Source: Bacillota bacterium (GTDB lineage: Bacteria > Bacillota > Bacilli > Alicyclobacillales > SLC66). From it: a stretch of DNA of 52,365 nucleotides. The position numbers were made by a program, and so were the translations under genes. The stretch spans positions 1 through 52,365 of the forward strand of contig JAKACX010000012.1 of the NCBI GenBank assembly GCA_021821055.1, in the 5' to 3' direction. The number at the start of each line of letters is the position of its first letter. Within the stretch, counting starts at the first letter, position 1. The notes below the pieces were generated by a model. The model worked only from the letters and a program-made list of their open reading frames with translations. It was not told the origin of the DNA and did not search any database. This document shows, one piece after another, positions 44,517 through 52,365 of the stretch.

Positions 44517-44535
44517 CATCCCGCAGCGCAGAGAC

Positions 44536-44866
44536 ATGCTTCGCCTCCACATCGTGTTCGTCACCAAGTACCGTCGCAAGGCCATCACGCCTTTGATGCT
44601 GATGGACCTTCGAGAAGCCTTTGCGGAGCTATCTTGCAAATGCGATCAGATCTGTACCTCGCCATCTGCGCCGCCTGATTCAGTCGCATTTTCATGGTTT
44701 GCTGGTGTGCGGATGCGCCGCACATGGCGGTCTCTTGCCAGGGCGGCGCTGCTCACTATTGGGGTTTGGCGGCGAGGCGCATCATGTGCATTGGCTGATT
44801 GACATTCATCCGCCCTTGCCGAGGTCAGTGCTCATCAACCACCTGAAGATGGCCAGTTCGCGGCGC
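44536..44866 (+). pseudogene. IS200/IS605-type TnpA remnant
   Basis: MLRLHIVFVTKYRRKAITP and LREAFAEL give the TnpA N-terminus. After about 110 foreign bases, FGGEAHHVHWLIDIHPP and LINHLKMASSRRM continue the same protein in another frame, including the HUH motif (HVH). The C-terminal part with the catalytic tyrosine is missing; the remnant ends just before the stop codon of the Asp-box protein gene. It cannot be active. Confidence 0.8.
44645..44752 (+). repeat. Interspersed repeat, copy D, inserted in tnpA
   Basis: CGCCATCTGCG, CATTTTCATG, TGCGGATGCGCCGCACATGG and CGGTCTC align with copy B at 28.1-28.25 kb over about 85 bases. It exactly fills the gap that interrupts the tnpA homology. Boundaries are approximate. 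Confidence 0.6.
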
Positions 44867-44899
44867 ATGGGTTGCGCAGGGATGGACTCCTGCAGGCCG

Positions 44900-46444
44900 T
44901 TACTTGTGCACGTTACTGGAATACGTCCACTGAAAATCTGCAAGGTTGAATTTTCCCGCTGTCCCCGTTGAAGAGTGAAAACGCACCACCCTGCCCGCGT
45001 CGGCAAACCCACTGACAGAGATGGCTCCAACTGCTCTCGGACTCACGAACTGGTAGGTATAGTCCGCGGCCCGCCTGTCCGCGAACGGCACGGAGACCCC
45101 GATGTAGCCTCCGCCTCCCGCGATTTGCGACTTCCCGGACTCGACGTACAATGGCCACCATTTTCCTGCCGAATGAACCTGGCCGTCCTGCCAGACGGTG
45201 GTCAAATGAGTGGACCAACGCCACGGCAGTTTCCCGACCTCTCCTGGCGACAGCAACCGTTCTGGCAACACGGTCATGGGCGCTACCCCGCCATTGACCG
45301 GAAACTGCAGGGTCCATGTGCGGCCGCCGTCTGTCGTGTGGAGGATTTGCCCGCGATTTTCCGCATCGTTGGACACGAGCCACCCCTGCTGCGCGGTGGG
45401 AAAGGAAAGCGCGGCGACACTGTGAATACCTGGGATTGTCGCCGTCCGTGAGCCTGCTCGCGAAGCGACGGTGAGCGCGGCCGTTCCCATCCCGCAGGCT
45501 GGACAGGCCCCGGAAAATGCGGCTCTGCCGCCGGGTCCGACCGCGAACGGACCCGGATACGAGCCGATCAACGGGGCAGTGACCGCACCGGGATAGAGCA
45601 CCGTCGCAAATGCGTCCTCGGCAAATGCGGCGCGCCAGGTCTTTCCTGCGTCCTTGGTCGCGTAGATTATGTAGGCGGATTGACTCGCGGCAGCAACGTT
45701 CGCGTCATAGTAGACCCAGGCGTAACTGCCGCTTGCGCGAACGGTCGGATACCAGACCGTACCCTGCCTCATGGAGATAGGCGCGTGAAAAACCCGCCGC
45801 CACTTCCGGCCCTGCGAATCGCACACCCAGACGCTCCGCCGCGCGGCCGCCCATAAACGGCCGCCCGCATAGGAAATCGAATAAACCCCTGAGGGGCCGC
45901 CCGCGCCCGACCACTCTCTCCCGCCGCTCCTCGTCCGAACGACAAGCCCTCGAGAGATGCCGAAACCGACGTTTCCGCTCGTGAAATCGACTTGAGACAG
46001 GGGTCGCGTGTTCGGAACCTGGGTCCATTTCTGCCCGCTAAGCCGCAGTAGGCGGTCCGCCGACGCCCGCCCGCCCTGCGACGTCCCGCCGGCCTGCAGC
46101 GTCCCGCCGACTTGGGACGCCCGACTGTCCTGCAGCGCCCAGCCCGTCCCAGCGCCCGTCATGTCAATCTGCACCACCGCACCCGGCTGTGAGTACACGC
46201 GATACCACATCCTGCCCCCGTCCCTTGTGGCAAGAATAGTCCCCGTTCCAGCCGCCCACCCATCCTGCGCGTTCACAAAGTCCACACTTCCGAGAGCGGC
46301 ATTCGTCGTCCGCACGAAGACGCCCGCCGTCTCCTTCGCGGTCGCGCGCCCTGCGGGAACTGCGGCGCTTAACCCACCCCAGCCCGTGGCGACGGCCAAC
46401 AGTGCCATCATTGCGCCAAAGCCCAAGATCCGCATACGAGTCAC
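44900..46444 (-). CDS. Exported Asp-box (BNR/Ycf48-like) propeller protein
   Basis: 514 residues from GTG 46444, seven bases after AAGGTGG. N-terminal export segment (LGFGAMMALLAVATGWGGLSA). At least four repeats combine a GW/GFG strand with an Asp-box: VDFVNAQDGWAAG then ATRDGGRMWYR; YATKDAGKTWRAAF; SFPTAQQGWLVS then HTTDGGRTWTLQF. This is the sialidase/Ycf48 propeller style. A tandem Gly-rich insert (VGGTLQAGGTSQGG) interrupts an early blade. Function unknown; same type as the protein at 47206-48348. Confidence 0.72.
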   Translation of the reverse strand: MTRMRILGFGAMMALLAVATGWGGLSAAVPAGRATAKETAGVFVRTTNAALGSVDFVNAQDGWAAGTGTILATRDGGRMWYRVYSQPGAVVQIDMTGAGTGWALQDSRASQVGGTLQAGGTSQGGRASADRLLRLSGQKWTQVPNTRPLSQVDFTSGNVGFGISRGLVVRTRSGGREWSGAGGPSGVYSISYAGGRLWAAARRSVWVCDSQGRKWRRVFHAPISMRQGTVWYPTVRASGSYAWVYYDANVAAASQSAYIIYATKDAGKTWRAAFAEDAFATVLYPGAVTAPLIGSYPGPFAVGPGGRAAFSGACPACGMGTAALTVASRAGSRTATIPGIHSVAALSFPTAQQGWLVSNDAENRGQILHTTDGGRTWTLQFPVNGGVAPMTVLPERLLSPGEVGKLPWRWSTHLTTVWQDGQVHSAGKWWPLYVESGKSQIAGGGGYIGVSVPFADRRAADYTYQFVSPRAVGAISVSGFADAGRVVRFHSSTGTAGKFNLADFQWTYSSNVHK

Positions 46445-46517
46445 ATCAAGACCACCTTTCAAGACAATAGACGAAGCACCCCGCGTCAAGGTTACAGATT
46501 CCGTCTCGGGGACACGT

Positions 46518-46643
46518 GATAAAGTCCTCGCGGCCGCGGCTAAAGAAATGCAGGCGGATGGACTGGACACGGAGCGCACTGTGCGTTATACGGGGTTGAG
46601 TATCGAGCAAGTGGAGCACCTGCGCCAGGAAATGGCGAACTGA
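46518..46643 (+). pseudogene. C-terminal fragment resembling an Rpn-type nuclease/transposase
   Basis: About 41 codons ending at TGA 46643 encode AAAAKEMQADGLDTERTVRYTGLSIEQVEHLRQ, the helix-loop-helix tail common in Rpn/PD-(D/E)XK transposase-like proteins. No upstream catalytic part is seen. The call rests on a short motif only. Confidence 0.35.
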
Positions 46644-46712
46644 GGTCGGCGGGGTTGGATTATCACTGCTGAACTCTGGACAAAACGAACATCGAGACGG
46701 TCTGTATTTTTA

Positions 46713-47020
46713 TGCCCGCCAACGCATGAAGGCGATGTCTGAAGGGAAAAATCCATTCCAATGAACACCTCGCTTTAGCCCGAATGGCAGCGAAGTCTTC
46801 CAAGTCCCCTTTGCACCCCCAATCGGAACCTCCACCAACTCACCGCCAAACGTGACACACCACACATGATCCCCCACAACGACAGCGCCCGAAGACTCGG
46901 GAACCTTCATAGTCTCAGTACGCCCCGTCGCCGGGAAGATTCGCACTCCGTAGGGAAGTGGCAGAGTAGCGTGCGGAAATATTTGCGGGCAAGAATGGAA
47001 CGCCCATCAGGCAGCGCGGC
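46713..47020 (-). pseudogene. Truncated, frameshifted duplicate of the propeller gene 3' end
   Basis: About 300 bases nearly identical to 42187-42493. It encodes the same C-terminus (VPESSGAVVVGDHVWCVTFG, GTWKTSLPFGLK, HWNGFFPSDIAFMR). A one-base deletion (GCGGAAATATT versus GCGGATAATATT) breaks the frame near 46975, and the first 270 or so residues are missing. Confidence 0.8.
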
Positions 47021-47205
47021 AATGACAGCCCTCTCACCCGCATGCCTCGATGATAGCGCGCCGCGGATCGTGTCCACCCTGGCATGAGCGTGTACCATAA
47101 CAATTACATGGACTGATTCGCTTGACCGTGCGCCATTCTTGTAACCTTTCCTGCGAATACCGCGTCTAAATAGATGCTTTCGAACGACGAGGGAGTGAAT
47201 CGTCT

Positions 47206-48348
47206 ATGCATCCGACGCGATTCGTGTTACCCACTTCTCTGTTGTTGACCGCCAGCATGCTCGGTGGGTGGGGTCCTGCATCGACTTTGACTCACCATGC
47301 TTCCTCACCGCAGGCCATAAGCGCAGTTCACGCTGCACCTGTTCTAAGTTCCAGAGACATACAGGGCATTGAGTCAATGCATTTTCTTTCTTCTCGAACC
47401 GGATGGATAACGGAAATCAGCAATGGTCAATGTTCTGTCCTCAGCACATCAAATGGAGGTATGACATGGTCGCGTATTCTGCAATTCCGGCTCACCGGAG
47501 GGATGGCTGACGGGACCGTCCAGTTGTTCAATGTTCGGGATGGGTTTGTCCTTGATGCCGGAGCAAAGCGGTTATATGTGACACATAACGATGGAGTTTC
47601 GTGGAGTCATTACGCACTCCCGACTGTTGCAGAACCCGGCATGATAAGTTTCCCCAACATGAAGTCAGGCTGGATCTTGGGAAATATCCGCGGCGCATCC
47701 GGCAACGAATCCGCCTTGCTGTATCATTCTTCTGATGGTGGTGCTTCATGGAGCGTGATCTCTCGAACCAGTCCCACAAACAAACCTCACCTTCTCCCCG
47801 TGTACGGAGACAAATTCGCCATTGTTTTTAAGAACGCATACACGGGATGGGTAGCCGGCAGTGTGAACGCGTTAGGATTCACATGGCTATACGTGACCCA
47901 CGACGGGGGTTACCATTGGAATCCACAGATGGTTAATGAACACCACAGCGGCATTGCACACAACTCACAGATCCAACTCTCAACGCCGATGTTCACATCA
48001 TCGGCCTACGGCTTCCTGCCGGTGCAGGTAGATACCGCTTTGGAAATCTTTAAAACCGTCGACGGCGGCAAGCAATGGACGTATGCGGGGAAATTACCCG
48101 ACACATCCCTTGGAAACTCGTCGATTGAATTTCTGAATTCAGAGACAGGGTGGATCGCAACAGGGAATCTTCTAATGTCGACCAAGAATGGCGGCAAGAG
48201 CTGGACGCCGCTCTCGAGCTTCAGAAACATGGAACAACGTCATATCGATTTCATCAATGGAAAAATCGGTTGGATGAGAACAGGTCCAAATGGACAATCT
48301 TACCTCGAAAAAACAACGGACGGCGGGTATCACTGGAATTTCCGCTGA
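47206..48348 (+). CDS. Exported Asp-box (BNR/Ycf48-like) propeller protein
   Basis: 380 residues. ATG 47206 with GAGGGAG nine bases upstream; signal-like N-terminus (FVLPTSLLLTASMLGGWG). Repeats: STSNGGMTW, THNDGVSW, HSSDGGASW, THDGGYHW, KTVDGGKQW, STKNGGKSW and KTTDGGYHW, each preceded by a GW strand (RTGWITE, KSGWILG, YTGWVAG, ETGWIAT, KIGWMRT), seven Asp-boxes fitting a full propeller. No catalytic residues assigned. Close in type to the protein at 44900-46444. Ends 6 bases before the convergent rmuC. Confidence 0.78.
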   Translation: MHPTRFVLPTSLLLTASMLGGWGPASTLTHHASSPQAISAVHAAPVLSSRDIQGIESMHFLSSRTGWITEISNGQCSVLSTSNGGMTWSRILQFRLTGGMADGTVQLFNVRDGFVLDAGAKRLYVTHNDGVSWSHYALPTVAEPGMISFPNMKSGWILGNIRGASGNESALLYHSSDGGASWSVISRTSPTNKPHLLPVYGDKFAIVFKNAYTGWVAGSVNALGFTWLYVTHDGGYHWNPQMVNEHHSGIAHNSQIQLSTPMFTSSAYGFLPVQVDTALEIFKTVDGGKQWTYAGKLPDTSLGNSSIEFLNSETGWIATGNLLMSTKNGGKSWTPLSSFRNMEQRHIDFINGKIGWMRTGPNGQSYLEKTTDGGYHWNFR

Positions 48349-48354
48349 TACCCC

Positions 48355-49611
48355 CTAATCGTCCTCCGGGGCCGCGAGTTCAGCTCCGAACTCGGCGGGC
48401 AATTCCTCCACAGACCGCAGCGCCCGGTTGATGACGCGCGTCCTTCGCTCGACCTGGTCGAATTCATTCCCCGCCGCTTCAATTTTCTTTCGCACGCGGT
48501 CCACCGTGTCGGCGAACTTGGAAAACTCCGCCTTGACCGCGCCGAGCGTCCGCCATACCTCCGACGAGCGCTGTTCGATCTCCAGGGTGCGAAATCCCAT
48601 CTGCAGGCTGTTCAGGATCGCGGCGATCGTCATCGGCCCGGTCAATACCACGCGCTCCTCGCGCTGCAACCGATCCGCGAGACCCGGGCGCCGCAGCAGT
48701 TCGGCGTACAGGCCTTCGGTCGGCAGGTACAGCAGCGCAAAGTCGGTCGTGTACGGCGGCTGGATGTACTTCGAGCGAATGGCGGCGGCCTCGGTGCGCA
48801 CGCGCCGCTCCAGCGCACGCCCCGCCTCGTCCGCCGCAGCCGCGTCGCCCGCGTCTTGGGCCGCGGTGAGCCGCTGGTAGTCCTCGAGCGGAAACTTGGC
48901 GTCGATCGGCAGCCAGACGGCGCCTTCATCCTGACGCGCGCCGGGCAGCCGGATGGCGAATTCCACGCGCTCGGCCGAGCCCGGCAGCACCGCCACGTTC
49001 GTGTCATACTGCTCTGCGACCAGAATCTGTTCAAGCAGGCTGCCCAGTTGCACCTCGCCCCAGGTGCCGCGCGCGCGCACATTGCTCATGATCCGCTTCA
49101 GGTCCCCGACGCCGCCGGCCAGTTCGCGCATCTCGCCCAGTCCCTTGTGCACCTGTTCAAGGCGTTCGGACACCAGCCGAAAGGATTCTCCCAAGCGCTG
49201 TTCGAGCGTCGCCTGCAGCTTCTCGTCGACCGTACGGCGCATCTGCTCCAGCTTCTTTTCATTGTTCTCCTGCAGGAGTTCCAACCTGCGTTCGACGGTT
49301 GCCCGCAGATTCTCCATCCTGCCTTCGGTGGTCTGCAGCATGCGATCGAGCCGCTGGCTGGACTCCTGCCGATGGCTGGAGAGCAGCGCCGCCAATTCCT
49401 CGCGTCCGCGACCGGCCTCGCGCGCCGCCTCTTCACGGGTGCGGCCAAGTTCACCCTGCAGCTGGGTTGTCACGCGGTGCAACGCCTGATTGACCAGTTC
49501 CACGGTGGCCGCGCTGACCGCGTTTGAACCGCCGCGCCGCAGGAGCAGCAGCGTGAGGACCAGCAAAACGACGACGCCGGCCAGCGCGAGCCCCGCCAGC
49601 AGTGTCGTCAC
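48355..49611 (-). CDS. rmuC: RmuC family protein (DNA recombination)
   Basis: 418 residues. An N-terminal transmembrane anchor (LAGLALAGVVVLLVLTLLLL), a long coiled coil (about 40-150), then the RmuC nuclease-like domain: MSNVRARGTWGEVQLGSLLEQIL, WLPIDAKFPLEDYQRL, YIQPPYTTDFALLYLPTEGLYAE and MTIAAILNSLQMGFRTL. In E. coli RmuC limits recombination at short inverted repeats. GTG 49611 overlaps the upstream stop (GTGA), with GGGAGG nine bases before it. Confidence 0.93.
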   Translation of the reverse strand: MTTLLAGLALAGVVVLLVLTLLLLRRGGSNAVSAATVELVNQALHRVTTQLQGELGRTREEAAREAGRGREELAALLSSHRQESSQRLDRMLQTTEGRMENLRATVERRLELLQENNEKKLEQMRRTVDEKLQATLEQRLGESFRLVSERLEQVHKGLGEMRELAGGVGDLKRIMSNVRARGTWGEVQLGSLLEQILVAEQYDTNVAVLPGSAERVEFAIRLPGARQDEGAVWLPIDAKFPLEDYQRLTAAQDAGDAAAADEAGRALERRVRTEAAAIRSKYIQPPYTTDFALLYLPTEGLYAELLRRPGLADRLQREERVVLTGPMTIAAILNSLQMGFRTLEIEQRSSEVWRTLGAVKAEFSKFADTVDRVRKKIEAAGNEFDQVERRTRVINRALRSVEELPAEFGAELAAPEDD

Positions 49612-50006
49612 GGTGCGCCGCCTCCCGCCCGCTCCGCCTCGAACAGATCATCAAACTGCCGCGCCAGAGCAAAGTCGAGCGCCGTCAGTCCACCGGCGCT
49701 CCACGTGGTCAGGCGCAGCGTCACGTGCCTGTAGTCGATGCTGATAAACGGGTGGTGCCGCCGTTCTTCCGCCAGAGCCGCCACGCGGTTCACAAACTCC
49801 ACGGCGTCCAGGAACGAGACGAAGCCGTAGCGGCGCATGATCTCACGGCCACCGTGCTCCGCACCGTTCGCTCCGTCCGCACCGGCGGCACCGTCCGCAG
49901 CGCCCGCACCATCGATTCCGCCGGGCCGCAGAGCCCGTCCGGCGCGCCGCCAATCCGTCAACGCGGCCAAACCGGCCTCGATCTCGTGCTCCGACAACCT
50001 GTCCAT
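49608..50006 (-). CDS. Pterin-4a-carbinolamine dehydratase with low-complexity insert
   Basis: 132 residues, longer than the usual 95-110. The active-site block ERRHHPFISIDYRHVTLRLTTW carries the three conserved histidines; W then GRALRP begins the domain. An Ala/Gly/Asp-rich insert (DGAGAADGAAGADGANGAEH) lies between the first strand and the RRYGFVSF strand. The enzyme dehydrates 4a-hydroxytetrahydropterin. Without an aromatic amino acid hydroxylase nearby its partner is unknown. It overlaps rmuC by four bases. Confidence 0.88.
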   Translation of the reverse strand: MDRLSEHEIEAGLAALTDWRRAGRALRPGGIDGAGAADGAAGADGANGAEHGGREIMRRYGFVSFLDAVEFVNRVAALAEERRHHPFISIDYRHVTLRLTTWSAGGLTALDFALARQFDDLFEAERAGGGAP

Positions 50007-50055
50007 CGCTCCACCCCCTGCTCTTTCGCGGGTCCGCGCCGCCCGTACGCCACTC

Positions 50056-51810
50056 TCACTCCGGCGCGGCCAGGCTGGCCTCCAGCCAATACGCCTGCTC
50101 CCGGCACTCCCGCAACTCCCGCTCGATCTGCCCGCCGTCCCAGCCGCGCAACACGCCCATCTCCCGGGCGATCAGCGGCAGTCCGCGCATGGCGGCCACG
50201 CCCCCGAACCACGCCAGGGCCGTGCGCCGGACGATCACATCTGCCAGTTGCACCGCGCCTTCGCACTCGATCAGGTACGACAGTTCGCCGTACAGCAGCG
50301 GCACGTCGGAGACAATGCGTTCCAGCGCGAGGCCGCGCTCCCTGGCGTGAAAGACGACGCGCTCCGCCTCGTCGCCGTAGCGCAGGCACAACCACGTCGC
50401 ATCGTCCACGGACAATCCGGCCGTACGGACGAGGCGGGCGGCTTCCGTGCGCGTCCACTCGTCCCTGCCGCGCGGCGGGATGGACATGCCCCCCGGAAGC
50501 GGCAACACCGGGGACAGTTCGCCCGCCCGGGCGCGCAGCCACGGAGAGGCGCCGCCTCCCATGCGCTCGAGCGCACCGTGCACATGCTCCATGACCTCCT
50601 CGGCCATCTTGCGCCACGCCGTCAGTTTTCCTCCCGCGATCGTGATCAATTGGCTGTCCGACACGTACACCTGGTCGCGCCGCGACACGTCTTTCGTCGA
50701 TCTCCCCGGCTCCAGCACGAGCGGCCGCACCCCGGACCACTGTCCGGCAATATCCGCGCGGACGATGTTCGCCTGCGGAAAGACGCCATTGACCAGATCG
50801 AGCAGGTACAACACGTCGCGCTCCTCAATCGGCGGGTGGTACAAATCCCCTTCGTACGCCTCGTCCGTCGTCCCGACGAATGTCATGTCCCCGCGCGGTA
50901 TGATGAACAGCAGCCGCCCGTCCGGCGTCTGCAACGCGAACGCCTGTTTCACCGGCAGCCGCTCGCGCGCGACGGCGACGTGTACGCCGCGGCTGTGCAA
51001 AACCATCGGCTGGCGCGGCCCGGTCTTCGCATGCTCGTCGTCATGCCGCACGATGCTCTCGATCCACGGGCCGGCCGCATTGACAACCGTCCTGCCGCGC
51101 ACTTCGATGCTGCGTCCGGACAATTCATCGATCGCCGTCACGCCGGTCACGCGCTGCGCGCCGGATGCCGTTTCGCCAAGCGCCGCAAGCTCCTCCCCCG
51201 CGCCGTAGAGCAGTCCCGTGACGCGGGTGTAGTTCAGCGTGAGCGCTCCCAACTGTTCCGCGGCGCGCGCGATGGTCACGACACAGCGGGCGTCGTCCGT
51301 CAGGTACTCGTGATAGAGTACGCCGCCCGTCAATCCGTCCGTATTCACGTCCGGTTCAAGCGCCAGAACCTCATCGCGCGTGAGGACCACGCGCTGCTCA
51401 TCCTGCGTCACGTTGGCCAGGCGGTCGTACAGCCACACTGCCGTTCCCATGACAAAGCGGCCATACTTCATCGAGCGGTATACCGGCAATAAAAACGGCA
51501 ACGGCGTAACCAGGTGCGGCGCCAAGCGCTGCATCCCCTCCCGTTCACGACCGCCCTCCCGCACGAGCAGGAACTCGGCGCGTTCCAAATAGCGCAATCC
51601 CCCATGAAACAGCTTCGTCGACCGACTGCTCGTGCCCGAAGCGAAGTCCTGCGCCTCCAGCAGAGCCACGCGCAGCCCCGCCAGGGACGCCTCGCGCGCG
51701 ACTCCGACTCCGGTGATCCCGCCGCCTATGATGACGACATCGAATATATGGTCCTGCAGATAATTGAGGCGCGAGCTCCGCGCTGACGCCGCCAGAGGAA
51801 TACTGTGCAC
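50056..51810 (-). CDS. glpD: Aerobic glycerol-3-phosphate dehydrogenase
   Basis: 584 residues. FAD-binding DVVIIGGGITGVGVAREASL, the GlpD signature SSRSTKLFHGGLRYLE, and WLYDRLAN, EYLTDDARCV, NAAGPWIES and TWLCLRYGDEA. It oxidises sn-glycerol 3-phosphate to dihydroxyacetone phosphate and passes electrons to the quinone pool at the membrane. GTG 51810 has GGGAG six bases upstream. No glpF or glpK is adjacent. A perfect TATAAT lies about 95 bases upstream. Confidence 0.95.
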   Translation of the reverse strand: MHSIPLAASARSSRLNYLQDHIFDVVIIGGGITGVGVAREASLAGLRVALLEAQDFASGTSSRSTKLFHGGLRYLERAEFLLVREGGREREGMQRLAPHLVTPLPFLLPVYRSMKYGRFVMGTAVWLYDRLANVTQDEQRVVLTRDEVLALEPDVNTDGLTGGVLYHEYLTDDARCVVTIARAAEQLGALTLNYTRVTGLLYGAGEELAALGETASGAQRVTGVTAIDELSGRSIEVRGRTVVNAAGPWIESIVRHDDEHAKTGPRQPMVLHSRGVHVAVARERLPVKQAFALQTPDGRLLFIIPRGDMTFVGTTDEAYEGDLYHPPIEERDVLYLLDLVNGVFPQANIVRADIAGQWSGVRPLVLEPGRSTKDVSRRDQVYVSDSQLITIAGGKLTAWRKMAEEVMEHVHGALERMGGGASPWLRARAGELSPVLPLPGGMSIPPRGRDEWTRTEAARLVRTAGLSVDDATWLCLRYGDEAERVVFHARERGLALERIVSDVPLLYGELSYLIECEGAVQLADVIVRRTALAWFGGVAAMRGLPLIAREMGVLRGWDGGQIERELRECREQAYWLEASLAAPE

Positions 51811-51905
51811 TCCCCACTCCCGCCTTTCATGGTATCAACCCATATCTGCCGTCAGACCCGCATGGCGGCTGGCGCAGACCTGTTTCCCGGGTAGACTCCA
51901 ACGCC

Positions 51906-51911
51906 ATTATA
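51906..51911 (-). promoter_or_regulatory. -10 box for glpD
   Basis: Minus-strand TATAAT, implying a start near 51899 and a leader of about 90 bases. No -35 at 16-18 bases was recognised, so an activator may be required. The leader contains a stray end-like sequence of the repeat family (AGACCCGCATGGCGG at about 51857). Confidence 0.4.
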
Positions 51912-51972
51912 CCGGATTCAGCCGCCCGTGCGCGCCGCGGTCGGCGCGTGGTCTATCGGGCTTTGCGAAAGG

Positions 51973-52000
51973 CATGGTATCATGGAGCGACAATACCATG
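51973..52000. promoter_or_regulatory. 8-bp inverted repeat before the amidohydrolase gene
   Basis: CATGGTAT (51973-51980) and ATACCATG (51993-52000), 12-base spacer, ending just before the GGAGG of the downstream gene. Either an operator or a hairpin that could limit ribosome access. Confidence 0.45.
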
Positions 52001-52014
52001 GAGGTAGGGCCACT

Positions 52015-52365
52015 ATGAGCGATTCACTGGCGCGCGACCTTGTCGCTTGGCGACGGCACCTGCACAGCCATCCCGAGCTGAGCTTCCACGAATTCGAAAC
52101 CGCTGCCTACATCGAGCAGCAGCTGCGCGACATGGGACTCAGTCCCCGACGCATCGCGAAAACGGGCGTCTACGTCGATATTGCGCTGCAACCGGGCGAC
52201 TCCATGGTGGCGGTGCGCGCGGACATCGACGCGCTGCCCCTGACCGAAGCGACGGACCTTGCCTACAAATCACAGAACCCGGGCGTCATGCACGCCTGTG
52301 GGCACGACGGCCACACGGCCATTGCGCTCGGCGTCGTCCGCCGGCTGCTCGCCCTCTGCGCCTCC
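52015..52365 (+). CDS. M20 family amidohydrolase (5' part, runs off window)
   Basis: The first 117 residues. WRRHLHSHPELSFHEFET, VAVRADIDALPLTE and HACGHDGHTA are the metal-binding motifs of the hippuricase/IAA-amino acid hydrolase/N-acyl aminoacylase group of M20D, which remove acyl groups from amino acids. ATG 52015 has GGAGG ten bases upstream, right after an 8-bp inverted repeat. Divergent from glpD. The dimerisation domain lies beyond the window. Confidence 0.9.
   Translation, partial: MSDSLARDLVAWRRHLHSHPELSFHEFETAAYIEQQLRDMGLSPRRIAKTGVYVDIALQPGDSMVAVRADIDALPLTEATDLAYKSQNPGVMHACGHDGHTAIALGVVRRLLALCAS

Overview
The window (52,365 bp) looks like a chromosomal segment of a GC-rich, spore-former-type Firmicute, most plausibly a relative of Alicyclobacillus, Kyrpidia or Sulfobacillus. 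This rests on strong GGAGG-type ribosome binding sites, many GTG/TTG starts, ECF vitamin transporters, LacI/ROK-controlled sugar ABC cassettes without their own ATPase, and a sulfocyanin. The taxonomic call is inference; there is no rRNA or tRNA here.

Region 1 (1-7.5 kb, minus strand) is a compact catabolic run: SIS-domain isomerase (cut by the window edge), ROK sugar kinase, LarA-type isomerase, TIM-barrel isomerase/epimerase, methyltransferase, glycerate kinase and O-acetylhomoserine sulfhydrylase, then a MerR-type regulator. Region 2 (7.7-16.6 kb) holds oligoendopeptidase F, a TetR regulator on an apparently leaderless message, thiE-thiD-bioY facing an ECF transporter (one ATPase, plus an ATPase fused to the T component), a DUF1284 protein, a CHY zinc-finger protein and an SGNH hydrolase. 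Region 3 (16.8-19.5 kb) has a MITE-like repeat, a broken IS110 transposase, and a copper nitrite reductase lipoprotein followed by a sulfocyanin lipoprotein. An FNR-type site lies at the expected activator position upstream of the reductase. Region 4 (19.5-28.2 kb) has a heterodimeric ABC exporter with one half frameshifted, small secreted or membrane proteins, a second TIM-barrel isomerase, a ROK regulator and a divergent HAMP/chemoreceptor-like sensor.

Region 5 (28.4-42.1 kb) contains two sugar ABC cassettes. The first (binding protein plus two permeases) has a palindrome over its -10 box that resembles a ROK/XylR operator. The second (binding protein, two permeases, zinc polyol dehydrogenase, LacI regulator, xylulokinase) reads as uptake of a pentitol, oxidation to xylulose and phosphorylation. 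It has paired AAACGTTT operators in its leader and is bracketed by two 35-bp direct repeats. Between the cassettes lies an AT-richer stretch (about 31.9-34.8 kb) with a small membrane protein, nested palindromes, a broken secreted-protein gene and an HTH-TPR regulator.

Region 6 (42.2-48.3 kb) is an accessory island of exported proteins: a YncE-like propeller protein, a papain-like amidase, a 54-residue secreted peptide, and two Asp-box (BNR/Ycf48-like) propellers. They are interspersed with an IS200-type tnpA remnant that has a repeat inserted in it, an Rpn-like fragment, and a truncated duplicate of the propeller gene. The window ends with rmuC, pterin-4a-carbinolamine dehydratase, glpD and the start of an M20 amidohydrolase.

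The best candidates for little-described biology are the FNR-linked nirK/sulfocyanin pair, the repeat family that has jumped into tnpA, the repeat-bracketed polyol operon, and the exported propeller/peptide island.
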